A DNA stretch of 64,000 nt from Candidatus Oscillochloris fontis. GTDB lineage: Bacteria > Chloroflexota > Chloroflexia > Chloroflexales > Chloroflexaceae. The stretch is from assembly GCF_004138135.1 (NCBI RefSeq), contig NZ_RYFD01000003.1, forward strand, positions 62,001-126,000. The letters are read 5' to 3'. The translations under genes and the position numbers were made by a program. A model generated the notes under the pieces. That model made no database searches, had not been told where the DNA came from, and was given only the letters and a program-made list of their open reading frames with translations. The stretch's first letter is position 1, and the number at the start of each line of letters is the position of its first letter. Shown here one piece after another: positions 41,056 through 50,049 of the stretch.

Positions 41056-41898
41056 ATGAGCTGGCGAGGTTCTGGGAATTTCCGTGGCTCGGGTGGCTCG
41101 GATTGGCGTGGGAAGGGCAATTCGGGCGGATCGGCACTCAATGGCGGCAGCGCGGGTGGCCCGCCGCTAATCTACCTGATCGCAGGCGCAATTGGTGTAG
41201 GTATCATCGCCCTGATCGTCGTCATCGCCGTCGGCATGTCGTCGGGTGGCAGTACCACCGCCGTTGTTGCTGATCCTACCCCAATTCCAGTGGAAGCCAC
41301 TGCTGCCCCCGCCCCCACCGGCGATCCCGCAGCGGCTGTTACCGAGGTTCCGGCAGCTACTGAGGTTCCAGCGGCGACCACCGCCCCCACCGCTCCTGTG
41401 GCGACCACTGCCCCCACGGCGACCACCGCCCCCACCACCGCCGCCGTTCCGGCGGGTATCCCCACTGAGCCATATGGCCCAGCGGTGACGACTGGGAGTG
41501 GTACGGTGATCGAAATTGGCTCCAAGGGCGAAGAGCTCTTCTTCGACAAGGATACCCTGGAAGTGAATGGGGGTGACACCTACACTCTATCCTTCACCAA
41601 CAACTCGACCGCCGTGCAGCACAACTGGGTACTGGTTGAGGGTGACGCCGCAGTGGTTGATGAAGTCGCCGCTGCTGCCATCATGAACCAGCTCAAACTG
41701 CGCAATCCGCTGGGCTCAGTGCCCCCCGCAGGGACTGCGGGCGTACTGGCTGCTATGCCAATCATCAATCCCGGTGAGACTGGCGAGATCACCTTCGTAG
41801 CCCCAACCAAGCCCGGCACCTACTACTTCATCTGCACCTTCCCGGCCCACTATCTCAATGGGTTGCAGGGGATGGTCGGTGAGCTCGTCGTGAAGTAA
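41056..41898 (+). CDS. Auracyanin-type membrane-anchored blue copper protein
   Basis: 280 aa; ATG 41056 after GAGGAGG at 5 nt. A short Gly/Ser-rich cytoplasmic N-terminus, one membrane helix (about residues 38-62), a long Ala/Pro/Thr linker, then a cupredoxin domain of ~130 residues. Copper ligands: His in VQHNWVLVEG, Cys and His in FICTFPAHY, and an axial ligand in the following loop. In Chloroflexus auracyanin that loop is HYLAGM; here it is HYLNGLQGM, so either Leu occupies the usual Met position or the loop is three residues longer. It shuttles electrons between the Alternative Complex III and PufC. It converges on the bchP-puf operon. Confidence 0.9.
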   Translation: MSWRGSGNFRGSGGSDWRGKGNSGGSALNGGSAGGPPLIYLIAGAIGVGIIALIVVIAVGMSSGGSTTAVVADPTPIPVEATAAPAPTGDPAAAVTEVPAATEVPAATTAPTAPVATTAPTATTAPTTAAVPAGIPTEPYGPAVTTGSGTVIEIGSKGEELFFDKDTLEVNGGDTYTLSFTNNSTAVQHNWVLVEGDAAVVDEVAAAAIMNQLKLRNPLGSVPPAGTAGVLAAMPIINPGETGEITFVAPTKPGTYYFICTFPAHYLNGLQGMVGELVVK

Positions 41899-41908
41899 CT
41901 CCCTTTTG

Positions 41909-41974
41909 GTTGACGCAAAGACGCAGGGGCGCAAAGATTTACAAATCTTTGCGCCCCTGCGTCTTTGCGTCAAC
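41909..41974. terminator. Perfect 32-bp hairpin between auracyanin and bchP
   Basis: Arms 41909-41940 and 41943-41974 are exact complements with a 2-nt loop (AC). The motif GACGCAAAGACGCAGGGGCG is related to the repeat at 50050-50115. It serves both convergent genes, and its last base begins the bchP stop codon. Confidence 0.92.
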
Positions 41975-43194
41975 TACGGCAGATCGCGTAGCGGGGTGCG
42001 CGGGCGCACATAGTTCCGCACCTGCGAGCGCAAAATATCCCCAGTCATCTTCATCTGCACCGCCCAAGGGGCGGGGGCCATCGTCTTGTGCATGTAACTA
42101 TCGAAGGTGAGCCGCTGCACATCGGGGTTGCGACACATCTCGGTAAAGACTTCCATCTGGCGCTCGTTGCCGTAGCCCCACTTCTGAAGCCCGCGCAAGA
42201 AGGTATACATGGTGCCATACTGCTGCCACCAAAGCCGATCATAGGTACGCAGATTGGCGGCTGTGGGCGTATCGAGGTACTGGCTGAGTACCTGAGCCGC
42301 CAACTGGCCGCTCTTCATCGCCCAATAGATCCCCTCACCCGACGTATGCGTCACCAGACCAGCCGCATCGCCCACCAGCATGGCCCGCTCAAAGGCCAGA
42401 TACTTCTGGGGTTGCATCGGTAGGGCATAGGCTTCACGCAACAGCAAGCGCCCACCGGCCAGCTTGGGGGCTAAACGCTGCTTCAGGTTCTCAAGCAACT
42501 GCTTGGCCTGTTTACTATGCGCCGGGCCAGTTCCGATCCCAATCGCCAAATGATCGTGCTTGGGGAAGGCCCAGGAGTAGAGATCGGGGCTTAACTCACG
42601 CCCCAGGTAGATGGTAGCCGTATCCTGCCACTCGCGCATCGCCTCTGGGGGCAACGCAATCCGCTCCTGAATCGCAATCGCCCGTGGCAGAGGTGGCAGG
42701 CCGAGCAAGCGCGCCGTTGGCGAATAGGCACCATCAGCACCAATCACCACATCAGCAGTGATCGTCTGCTCACGGCCATCAGCCATCGAGCGATACGTGG
42801 CGCGTACCCCCGCAGCACCAACCTCCAGGCCATTCAGTTGGCCATGGATCAGTTCGGCTCCACGTTGTTGGGCGCGCTCACGCAAAAAGCCATCAAAGAC
42901 CTCGCGGCGCACCATGGCCACATAGTCATGCTCGGTGGGGTTTGTCCCCGCCACCGGCACATTCGCCTCCTGACCCGAAGGCGAAACCAACCGGCAGATC
43001 GTTACTTTACGATCAATCAGTGAAGTGGGAAGATCAAACTCGCGGAAGGCCGCCGGGGGCACTGCACCACCACAGGGCTTGGGCTTGTGCAGTTCCTTCT
43101 CAAGCAGAACCGTCTCAATCCCCATGCCACGCAGCGTTATTGCCGCCATCGCCCCACCAACCGAGGCTCCCACAATCAGAACCCGCTGAGGCAT
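41974..43194 (-). CDS. bchP: Geranylgeranyl reductase (bacteriochlorophyll)
   Basis: 406 aa from ATG 43194 (MPQRVLIVGASVGGAMAAITL). FAD-dependent reductase turning the geranylgeranyl tail of bacteriochlorophyll (or its diphosphate) into phytyl. FAD dinucleotide motif at the N-terminus, substrate motif KPCGGAVPP, ADVVIGADGAYSPTARLLG and MLVGDAAGLVTHTSGEGIYWAM. Last gene of the pufB-pufA-pufC-bchG-bchP cluster, 51 bp after bchG. Confidence 0.93.
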   Translation of the reverse strand: MPQRVLIVGASVGGAMAAITLRGMGIETVLLEKELHKPKPCGGAVPPAAFREFDLPTSLIDRKVTICRLVSPSGQEANVPVAGTNPTEHDYVAMVRREVFDGFLRERAQQRGAELIHGQLNGLEVGAAGVRATYRSMADGREQTITADVVIGADGAYSPTARLLGLPPLPRAIAIQERIALPPEAMREWQDTATIYLGRELSPDLYSWAFPKHDHLAIGIGTGPAHSKQAKQLLENLKQRLAPKLAGGRLLLREAYALPMQPQKYLAFERAMLVGDAAGLVTHTSGEGIYWAMKSGQLAAQVLSQYLDTPTAANLRTYDRLWWQQYGTMYTFLRGLQKWGYGNERQMEVFTEMCRNPDVQRLTFDSYMHKTMAPAPWAVQMKMTGDILRSQVRNYVRPRTPLRDLP

Positions 43195-43245
43195 CGCGCA
43201 TATCCATCCTAGGGGCACCCAGCGCGGTACCCAACCCATACAGAG

Positions 43246-44199
43246 TTACGCCGCAAGACCAATTGCCGCCGCCAGCATCCCCCACACAAAGAGCATAATC
43301 GCGGTCGCATTAAAGAAGACCTCATTATGCTCCGGGTCGCGGATGAAGCGCACATTGGGCACACTCTGGGCTGCCAATAGCAGCGCCACCACCGAGGCCG
43401 CAATCGGGTGGCCCCACCAGAAGAGCAGACCAATCACGCCGATCTGGGCAAGCCCCATCGTGATCACCACCAAACGCGCCGCCATCACCTTGCCATACTG
43501 GACAGGAATGGAGCGAATACCCATGCGCGTATCGCCCTGCATACTCTTAAAGTCATTGACGGTCATGATGCCGTGGGCACCCAATGAATAGAGCAGCGCA
43601 ATCGCAATACTCTGGCTCGTAAGTGCGCCAAAGGCGGCATGGCCAGCCATCCAAGCCAGACCCTCATAGGAGATCGCCACGAGAGTATTGCCGAACCAGC
43701 CATTACGTTTACCACGGATCGGCTTGAGGCTATACGAGATCGCGCAAATCAGGCCAATACCGACAAAGAGTGCAACATCGTGGCCCAAAAAGATCGCAAT
43801 ACTACAGCCCACCAGCGTCAGCAGAATCGTGAGCGTATAGACATGGCGTAACGAAACCTGGCCGGAGGGAATGAGGCGCTGTGGCTCATTGATCGCGTCC
43901 ACCTCACGGTCGCAGTAATCGTTAATCACCTGCGAAAGCCCGGTCAGGATCGGACCTGCCATCAGAATACCGAGCAACAGGCGACCCACCACCTCCAACG
44001 ACCAGCCCAGATGGCCACTGGCCACTGCGCCACACAAGAAAGCCCACGCCGGTGCGAACCAAGTCACCGGCTTCATCAGCTTAACCGAGTGGCCCAAAAT
44101 GCCACGAACCCCGCCGACTGGCCGAACGGCCGCAGTAACAGCGGGGGAAGGAGGAGTAACACCAGAACGGTCGGGGAGATTGCGCATGAAGAGACTCAT
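43246..44199 (-). CDS. bchG: Bacteriochlorophyll synthase
   Basis: 317 aa, UbiA-family prenyltransferase with about nine membrane helices. Attaches the isoprenoid tail to bacteriochlorophyllide. First Asp-rich motif NDYCDREVDAINEPQRLIPSG; second region YSLKPIRGKRNGWFGN and NDFKSMQGDTRMG. The YSLKPIR..NGW..N pattern is that of ChlG/BchG. It follows pufC by 78 bp, with a GC-rich hairpin between them. Confidence 0.95.
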   Translation of the reverse strand: MSLFMRNLPDRSGVTPPSPAVTAAVRPVGGVRGILGHSVKLMKPVTWFAPAWAFLCGAVASGHLGWSLEVVGRLLLGILMAGPILTGLSQVINDYCDREVDAINEPQRLIPSGQVSLRHVYTLTILLTLVGCSIAIFLGHDVALFVGIGLICAISYSLKPIRGKRNGWFGNTLVAISYEGLAWMAGHAAFGALTSQSIAIALLYSLGAHGIMTVNDFKSMQGDTRMGIRSIPVQYGKVMAARLVVITMGLAQIGVIGLLFWWGHPIAASVVALLLAAQSVPNVRFIRDPEHNEVFFNATAIMLFVWGMLAAAIGLAA

Positions 44200-44231
44200 T
44201 TCATCGTGTAGGAAAATAAAACCCGAAACAA

Positions 44232-44266
44232 ATGGCGGGCGGGTGCCATCGGCCCCCGCCCGCCAT
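44232..44266 (-). promoter_or_regulatory. pufC-bchG intercistronic hairpin
   Basis: 12-bp stem ATGGCGGGCGGG / CCCGCCCGCCAT with an 11-nt loop, 11 nt downstream of the pufC stop. Without a T-run it may stabilise the upstream mRNA 3' end or attenuate transcription into bchG. Confidence 0.65.
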
Positions 44267-44277
44267 CACTTCGGGAT

Positions 44278-45552
44278 CTAGTTCCCTCCGCGCAGCACCT
44301 GCGGGAAGATGGTGAGACCAGCATCACCCTTATCAAGGAACGACGACTGGTTCATCGCCGCCCGTGGGATACTCACGCCATCAGCGTTATTATACCCTTG
44401 ATGACAGGTGTAGCAACCGGGCATGTTGTAGTACTGGCCATCAATCATTTGGTACGAGAGCTTACTCGCGCCACCCTCCAGCGCACTGGGGATTTCCGCC
44501 TTCGCAATCGCCCCGTAGGTCGGCCAATTGGCCTGAATCCAGGAGGTCATCAGCAACATCTGCTGTGCCTTGAGACGGTTGTAGGCATAGAGCGGATTGG
44601 TGACGTTATCGGCTGGTGCCGTCTCGAAACTGGCGAAGTTGCGTGAATTGTGGCAGTAGTTACAGCCAACATTCAAGCTCCAGCCCAGGTTATTCATCGT
44701 GTTCTGCACGATGGTCACCTGATCCTGGGTACGCCCACCATCATAGACGAGCGCCAACGAGCCACGTCCACTACCGGATACCGCCGGATCATACTCGCTC
44801 CAGATCTGGTAGTTGTAGATGTAGTAGAGCACTGCATCCTGGAGCTTGACCGGATTCTGGATCGCAGCCGGCTTGAGTGCCGGATCGGTGATCGGCTGGC
44901 CCGTCTCATCGAGCGGATCAACGGTCACGTTAATCGGCGGGACACTCGGAATGAACTGGGGCGCAAATGCCTCTAGGTTCGTCGGCTGATTGTTGTGGCA
45001 GGTCGAACACTGGACATAGTTACCACGCCAATTGGGCAGATCCACCACAAAGTTGGCATTCAGATCCATCACCAGATACATCATGTTCCGGGCGGTGGTC
45101 TTCTGCGCATAGGTATCCAACGAGAAGTTGGTAATATCATGGCAGTACTGACAGCTCACACCAAGTGCGCCTGACACATACTGCTGCATGAAAGTCCAAA
45201 TTTGGGCCGAGTCCATACCCAGGAGTACCTGGACATTGACCGGATTGGGATTCTTGGTAATCCAATCCTGGCCTGCCTGCACACCCTCCACCCAAGCAGC
45301 ATTACCAAGCCAGGGCTGACGAATGTCACCCTGAGGTGGAACATTAGCTGGGCTTTCGATGATCACCTTGTTACCCTCACTGGGGCTCCAAGGAGTCGTT
45401 GCGGCGAGTTCGGCAGCGGCGCGCTCTTGACCTAGCGCCAAATCATAGATCCAGAAGAAGGTCGCGGTGGTCACCACGGCCACGATGATGCCTACGGCCA
45501 CCGAGACAAATACTGCCGCCTGTCGATCGCTTGGCCGGGTCGACGATTGCAT
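44278..45552 (-). CDS. pufC: Photosynthetic reaction-centre tetraheme cytochrome c subunit
   Basis: 424 aa. An N-terminal membrane anchor (about residues 15-38) rather than a lipobox, then a periplasmic-side domain with four heme-binding motifs CQYCH, CSTCH, CNYCH and CYTCH, the c-554 arrangement of Chloroflexus. Reduces the special pair of the type-II reaction centre, receiving electrons from auracyanin. Third gene of the puf operon. Confidence 0.97.
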   Translation of the reverse strand: MQSSTRPSDRQAAVFVSVAVGIIVAVVTTATFFWIYDLALGQERAAAELAATTPWSPSEGNKVIIESPANVPPQGDIRQPWLGNAAWVEGVQAGQDWITKNPNPVNVQVLLGMDSAQIWTFMQQYVSGALGVSCQYCHDITNFSLDTYAQKTTARNMMYLVMDLNANFVVDLPNWRGNYVQCSTCHNNQPTNLEAFAPQFIPSVPPINVTVDPLDETGQPITDPALKPAAIQNPVKLQDAVLYYIYNYQIWSEYDPAVSGSGRGSLALVYDGGRTQDQVTIVQNTMNNLGWSLNVGCNYCHNSRNFASFETAPADNVTNPLYAYNRLKAQQMLLMTSWIQANWPTYGAIAKAEIPSALEGGASKLSYQMIDGQYYNMPGCYTCHQGYNNADGVSIPRAAMNQSSFLDKGDAGLTIFPQVLRGGN

Positions 45553-45601
45553 GGGAGTCTCCTCTGTAGCAAAAAAAGACCGTTCACGGCAGCCTCATAG
45601 G

Positions 45602-45638
45602 CAACAACCGCCAGCAGATGGCCTGCCGGCGGTTGTTG
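45602..45638 (-). promoter_or_regulatory. pufA-pufC intercistronic hairpin
   Basis: An 11-bp outer stem (CAACAACCGCC, 45602-45612, with 45628-45638), one mismatch, a 4-bp inner stem and a 5-nt loop, 53 nt after the pufA stop. In purple bacteria a hairpin after pufBA protects the light-harvesting mRNA from 3' decay; the same role is inferred here. Confidence 0.7.
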
Positions 45639-45690
45639 TTCTGTCTGCTGGTCTGTCGGCGACAGCACCGGCACATGGCTGCCCGTACCG

Positions 45691-45876
45691 CTAGAAGCCG
45701 AGGAGTACCCCAAGGTAGTTCAGCAACAGAGCACCCGGCGCTCCAGCAGGAGTCAGACTGTCGAACCAGTTGTAGCGAACCGAGCTAAGCACTACGAAGT
45801 GAATCAGCAGGGCGACCACGAAGCCAAGAATCGTGAAGATGACGATGTTTGTACGAACCGGACTGCGAGGGGGCAT
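45691..45876 (-). CDS. pufA: Light-harvesting B808-866 alpha polypeptide
   Basis: 61 aa. N-terminus [20 protein letters not shown] and single membrane helix [13 protein letters not shown] with the bacteriochlorophyll-binding His match the Chloroflexus B808-866 alpha chain closely. The C-terminal ~20 residues ([19 protein letters not shown]) extend past the Chloroflexus mature chain and may be processed. Ribosome site GGAGGG about 4 nt upstream. Confidence 0.96.
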   Translation of the reverse strand: MPPRSPVRTNIVIFTILGFVVALLIHFVVLSSVRYNWFDSLTPAGAPGALLLNYLGVLLGF

Positions 45877-45914
45877 GGGAAACCCTCCTAAATATTTCTA
45901 TTAAGGCTATGCTT

Positions 45915-45939
45915 ACAGGGTGGGGCCTTCCCGCCCTGT
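45915..45939 (-). promoter_or_regulatory. pufB-pufA intercistronic hairpin
   Basis: ACAGGG and CCCTGT with three further inner G-C pairs, in the 82-bp gap between pufB and pufA. A modest stem; its function is inferred from the other two puf hairpins. Confidence 0.5.
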
Positions 45940-45958
45940 TCCGCATACGTCCCGCTGC

Positions 45959-46129
45959 TTAGATACCAGCATTCAGCCAAGGACGCCAAATCCAGACCGC
46001 GAGATGGGCAATAGCCGCAATCACGCCGAAAGCCCAGAACGTCTTGACCATGATGTCGTGCATCAGCCAGTCCTGGTTGTTGAACAGCGAACGCCAGCGG
46101 GTGGGTACCAGATCGTCGTCGTCGCGCAT
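45959..46129 (-). CDS. pufB: Light-harvesting B808-866 beta polypeptide
   Basis: 56 aa, short and easily missed. ATG 46129 after GGAGG at 7 nt; starts MRDDDDLVPTRWRSLFNNQD, nearly the Chloroflexus beta chain. The membrane segment contains two His: one in WLMHDIM (B808 site in this family) and one in AIAHLAVWIW (B866 pair), ending RPWLNAGI. First gene of the puf-bch operon, preceded by a consensus promoter. Confidence 0.96.
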   Translation of the reverse strand: MRDDDDLVPTRWRSLFNNQDWLMHDIMVKTFWAFGVIAAIAHLAVWIWRPWLNAGI

Positions 46130-46287
46130 GGGCGAACCTCCACTTGCTATAAGACCTTAAGTCCAAGGCGAATACCAGGTACGGCCAGTGCGCCTGGCTG
46201 TAATCTACGTTCCCTTCCGACCACCACACGATGGACGGTTGTGAACGTATCGAAGTTATTGGAATCGCAAGGCTTATGTTGGTGCAA

Positions 46288-46316
46288 ATTATATAGGAAT
46301 CAACAAAATTTGTCAA
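46288..46316 (-). promoter_or_regulatory. Consensus sigma-70 promoter of the puf operon
   Basis: On the minus strand: TTGACA (46311-46316), 17-bp spacer, TATAAT (46288-46293), a perfect match in sequence and spacing. Transcription would begin near 46281, leaving a 5' leader of about 150 nt to pufB with a small GCCAG/CTGGC hairpin (46184-46198). The rest of the gap 46317-46463 contains no gene. Confidence 0.85.
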
Positions 46317-46463
46317 TCGTTTGCTTTTAAGCACTTTTTCCTTTTTGTCCCTGTTCGTCTCACTCATACTGATTCGGCCTTCAGACTGACTGCAATGCCG
46401 TGCGACGGTGTTATACTCCCTCTGCCACTGCCTCTTTCTGCCTGTCCCAAGGAGCTTACATGT

Positions 46464-48254
46464 ATGTCCAACTTACGTCATCTTCTTCCGTACTTGGCGC
46501 GCTACCGCCTGCTGTTGCTCGGTGGTCTGCTTTGTGCGGCATTGGGAGCAGCAGTAAGCGCAGTTGGCCCCTACGTACTGCGCCTCGCCGTGGACGAGAT
46601 GCAACAAGGCCAGATTATTCCACAACGCTTGCTCTGGTTCGGTGGCTTGATTATCCTGGTGGCGCTGCTTGATGGTGGCATGAAGTTTATCCAGCGCATG
46701 CTGATCGCTACTACGTCCTATCGGGTTGAATATGATCTGCGCCGCGACCTCTTTGATCGCTACCTTTTCCTTGATCAGGCGTTCTTTGAGCAGAATCATA
46801 CCGGCGATCTGATGGCCCGCGCCACCAATGATCTGAGTGCGGTGCGCCAGTTGCTTGGCCCCGGTTTCAATGGTACTGCTACCGCCATTCTCACGTTCCT
46901 CGCTGCTGCCATCCTGATGCTGCGCATGAATCTGGTGCTTTCGCTGGTGCTGCTGGTGTTACTCCCCACTGCGACCATCCTGTTGGTACTAGTGGGCAAT
47001 CGGATTCGTAAGATCTTTACGCGGGTTCAAGAGCAGTTTGGGGTTATTTCCACCCGCGCCCAAGAGAATTTTAGTGGTATCCGCACGATTAAAGCCTATG
47101 GCCAAGAAGAGGCCGAATTGGCTGTCTTTGCCGAGGATAACACCCGCTATCGCCAACTCAATCTGCGCTATGTGTTGCTGAGTGGAGCGCTCTGGCCGAG
47201 TATGTCGCTGCTGCTCGGTAGTGTCGCCGCACTCGTGCTGCTCGTCGGCGGCCAGTTGGTGACTCAGGGTCAGTTGACGATTGGCGAACTGGTGCAGTTT
47301 AATGGCTATCTGGCGCTGCTGGCCTTCCCGATGATTATGCTCGGCTGGACGGTCGGCCTCTACCAGCAGGCGTCGGCCTCGATGGGGCGGCTGGTGGCGG
47401 TCTTAGAGCACGAGCCGCAGATTCAGAATGGGCCGTCCCCACGCCCGCTGCCCGCGCCGCGTGGCGAAATCGAGTTCTGTAACGTGGGTATCCGTACCGA
47501 GGCGGGGCGCATGCAGACCCCGCACAGCCCGCCCCTGACCCGCGAGTGGATGGTGCAGGCGATCTCGTTTACGGTGCCCGCTGGTACCTCGCTCGCCATT
47601 GTCGGTGCGACCGGGGCGGGTAAGACCACGCTGATCAATCTGTTGGGGCGCGTGCGCGACCCCGATGCGGGAGCGGTGCGCTTCGATGGGGTGGATGTGC
47701 GCGATCTGGATCTGGCCGATCTGCGGCGGGCGATTGCCTATGTGCCCCAGGAGACGTTTCTTTTTAGTGTCACGCTGCGCGAGAATGTGGCCTTTGGCCA
47801 CGCTGATGCGCTTGATGCGGCGACGCTCGATCATGCCGTGCAGGTCTCGTGTCTGAGTAACGACCTCGCCCAGTTCCCCGATGGGCTAGAGACGCTGATT
47901 GGCGAGCGCGGGGTGACGCTCTCCGGTGGCCAGAAGCAGCGTGTGGCGCTTGCGCGCGCCCTCACCCGCGATGCGGCGATCTTGATTCTGGATGATGCGC
48001 TGAGTAGTGTGGATACCCACACCGCTGCGCAGATCCTGCGCGGGCTGCGCGAGGTAATGCGGGGACGTACCAGCATCATCATTGCCCAGCGTATTGCGAC
48101 GGTGAAGGATGCCGACCAGATCATCCTGATTGATGACGGGCGAATTGTGGAGCGCGGAACGCACCAGGAGTTGGTGCAACTTGGCGGGCTTTACACGGCA
48201 ATGTATCGCCGCGAGTTGCGCAAAGAGGAGTTGCATGACGCACCAATCGGCTGA
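46464..48254 (+). CDS. ABC exporter half-transporter with degenerate Walker B (subunit 1)
   Basis: 596 aa; ATG 46464, with AAGGAG at 9 nt. Six membrane helices (residues ~1-310), then the nucleotide-binding domain: Walker A VGATGAGKTTLINLL, signature LSGGQKQRVALARAL, Walker B ILILDDALSSVD, in which the catalytic Glu is Asp. With the next gene (20-bp overlap) it forms a heterodimeric multidrug- or lipid-type exporter of the BmrCD/TM287-288 class; this subunit has the degenerate ATP site. Confidence 0.93.
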   Translation: MSNLRHLLPYLARYRLLLLGGLLCAALGAAVSAVGPYVLRLAVDEMQQGQIIPQRLLWFGGLIILVALLDGGMKFIQRMLIATTSYRVEYDLRRDLFDRYLFLDQAFFEQNHTGDLMARATNDLSAVRQLLGPGFNGTATAILTFLAAAILMLRMNLVLSLVLLVLLPTATILLVLVGNRIRKIFTRVQEQFGVISTRAQENFSGIRTIKAYGQEEAELAVFAEDNTRYRQLNLRYVLLSGALWPSMSLLLGSVAALVLLVGGQLVTQGQLTIGELVQFNGYLALLAFPMIMLGWTVGLYQQASASMGRLVAVLEHEPQIQNGPSPRPLPAPRGEIEFCNVGIRTEAGRMQTPHSPPLTREWMVQAISFTVPAGTSLAIVGATGAGKTTLINLLGRVRDPDAGAVRFDGVDVRDLDLADLRRAIAYVPQETFLFSVTLRENVAFGHADALDAATLDHAVQVSCLSNDLAQFPDGLETLIGERGVTLSGGQKQRVALARALTRDAAILILDDALSSVDTHTAAQILRGLREVMRGRTSIIIAQRIATVKDADQIILIDDGRIVERGTHQELVQLGGLYTAMYRRELRKEELHDAPIG

Positions 48255-50016
48255 TGATGAGATCATGGGCAAGATCTATGACGGGCGGCTCGTGCGACGC
48301 CTGTTGGTCTTTGTTAGCCCCTATTGGCGGCGCTTAACCCTGGCGATAATCTTGCTGCTGGTGGCGTCACTGGCTGAACTCGCACCGCCCTTGTTGCTTC
48401 AGCAGGCGATTGATGGCCCCATCATCCAGGGTGAACTTGGCGGGATTTGGCGCATCTTCGCGATCTATATGGGGGTACTGCTGGCGATCTTCGGGCTGCG
48501 CTATGCCCATACCTACATCATCAACAGTGTTGGCCAGCAGGTGATGCAGGATATTCGCCTCGTGATTTTTCGGCATATTCAGCGTATGAGCCTGAGTTTC
48601 TTCGACCGCAATCCGGTGGGGCGTTTACTGACGCGCATCACCAATGATGTGGACGCGCTGAATGAGTTTCTGACCCAGGGTTTCATCATGATCCTGGCCG
48701 ATACGGTGACGCTGATCGGGATCATTGCGATTATGCTGGTGCTGAACTGGCGCTTGGCGCTGATTAGTATCGCCACGCTGCCGATTCTGGCGCTGATCGT
48801 GCTGGTCTACCAGCGCATGATGCGCACGACCTACCGGCTGGTGCGCCAACGGCTGGCGCGCATCAATGCCTACCTGAATGAGCAGATTGGTGGGGTGCTG
48901 GTGAGTCAACTCTTCAACCGCGAGCAGCGCAGCCAGGCCCACTTTGCCGATCTGAATGGTGACTATCTCCAGGCCAACATGCGGGCGCTGCTGATCTTTG
49001 CGGTCTTTATTCCGAGTGTCAATCTGATGGCCGCGCTTGGCACGGCAGCGGTCTTGTATGGCAGTGGGCAGGGCATCCTGGCCGGGTGGGCTTCGCTGGG
49101 GATGTTGGCGGCCTTTGTGCAGTATACCGAGCGCGCCTTCCAGCCTATCCGCAACCTAGCCGAACGCTATACGGTGCTGCAATCGGCGATGGCGGCCTCC
49201 GAGCGCATCTTTGGGGTGTTGGATACCGCAGAGGAGATCCGCGACCCAGAGCATCCGGTTGGGTTGCCCCAGCCGGTGCGGGGCGAGATCGGGTTCCGTG
49301 ATGTGGTCTTCGGGTATGACCCCGCTGAGCCGGTGTTGAAGGGGATTAACCTGCATATTCCGGCGGGCCAGGCGGTGGCGATTGTGGGCGCAACCGGCGC
49401 GGGCAAGAGTTCGTTGGTGGCGCTGCTGGCACGTTTTTATGATGTGCAGCAGGGCGGGATTTACCTGGATGGGGTGGATATTCGCCACCTGGGACAACAC
49501 GAACTACGGCGGCATGTGGCAGCGGTGCCCCAAGACCCGGTCTGTTTTTCGGGTACGATTGCGAGTAACATTCGCCTGCACAACAACGCGATCAGTGATC
49601 AACAGATGCGCTGGGCAGCCGAATTGGTGAACGCGGCGGTCTTTATTGAGCAACTCCCCGACGATTATGCGCACGAGGTGCGCGAGCGCGGCTCGAACCT
49701 CTCGGTGGGGCAACGCCAACTGCTGGCGTTTGCGCGAGCGCTGGCCTTCAACCCGGAGGTGCTGCTGATCCTGGATGAGGCGACGAGTAGTGTGGATACT
49801 GCGACCGAGGCGCTGATTCAGGATGCGCTGGTGCGGATGTTGCGCGGGCGCACCAGTATTGTAATTGCACACCGCCTGAGTACCATCCGGCATGTGGATC
49901 GGATTGTGGTGCTGCACCAGGGCCAGATCGTGGAGGATGGCAGCCATGCGGAACTACTCGCCAAGCGCGGTTTTTATTACCGGCTCTACCATTTGCAGTT
50001 CGCGGAGGAGCAGTAA
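48235..50016 (+). CDS. ABC exporter half-transporter (subunit 2, canonical Walker B)
   Basis: 593 aa; ATG 48235 after GAGGAG, overlapping subunit 1, so translation is probably coupled. Six-helix membrane domain, then Walker A VGATGAGKSSLVALL, Walker B LLILDEATSSVD with catalytic Glu, but signature LSVGQRQLLAFARAL instead of LSGGQ. The complementary defects in the two subunits give one active and one degenerate site. Substrate unknown. Confidence 0.94.
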   Translation: MTHQSADDEIMGKIYDGRLVRRLLVFVSPYWRRLTLAIILLLVASLAELAPPLLLQQAIDGPIIQGELGGIWRIFAIYMGVLLAIFGLRYAHTYIINSVGQQVMQDIRLVIFRHIQRMSLSFFDRNPVGRLLTRITNDVDALNEFLTQGFIMILADTVTLIGIIAIMLVLNWRLALISIATLPILALIVLVYQRMMRTTYRLVRQRLARINAYLNEQIGGVLVSQLFNREQRSQAHFADLNGDYLQANMRALLIFAVFIPSVNLMAALGTAAVLYGSGQGILAGWASLGMLAAFVQYTERAFQPIRNLAERYTVLQSAMAASERIFGVLDTAEEIRDPEHPVGLPQPVRGEIGFRDVVFGYDPAEPVLKGINLHIPAGQAVAIVGATGAGKSSLVALLARFYDVQQGGIYLDGVDIRHLGQHELRRHVAAVPQDPVCFSGTIASNIRLHNNAISDQQMRWAAELVNAAVFIEQLPDDYAHEVRERGSNLSVGQRQLLAFARALAFNPEVLLILDEATSSVDTATEALIQDALVRMLRGRTSIVIAHRLSTIRHVDRIVVLHQGQIVEDGSHAELLAKRGFYYRLYHLQFAEEQ

Positions 50017-50049
50017 CTGTTCACACTTGGGGTAAAGGAAGCTTCTGAT

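Noticed and set aside
46130-46463. 159-residue open frame upstream of pufA covering pufB (45888-46367, minus)
   Set aside because: It is out of frame with the true 56-aa pufB, has no family resemblance and spans the promoter.
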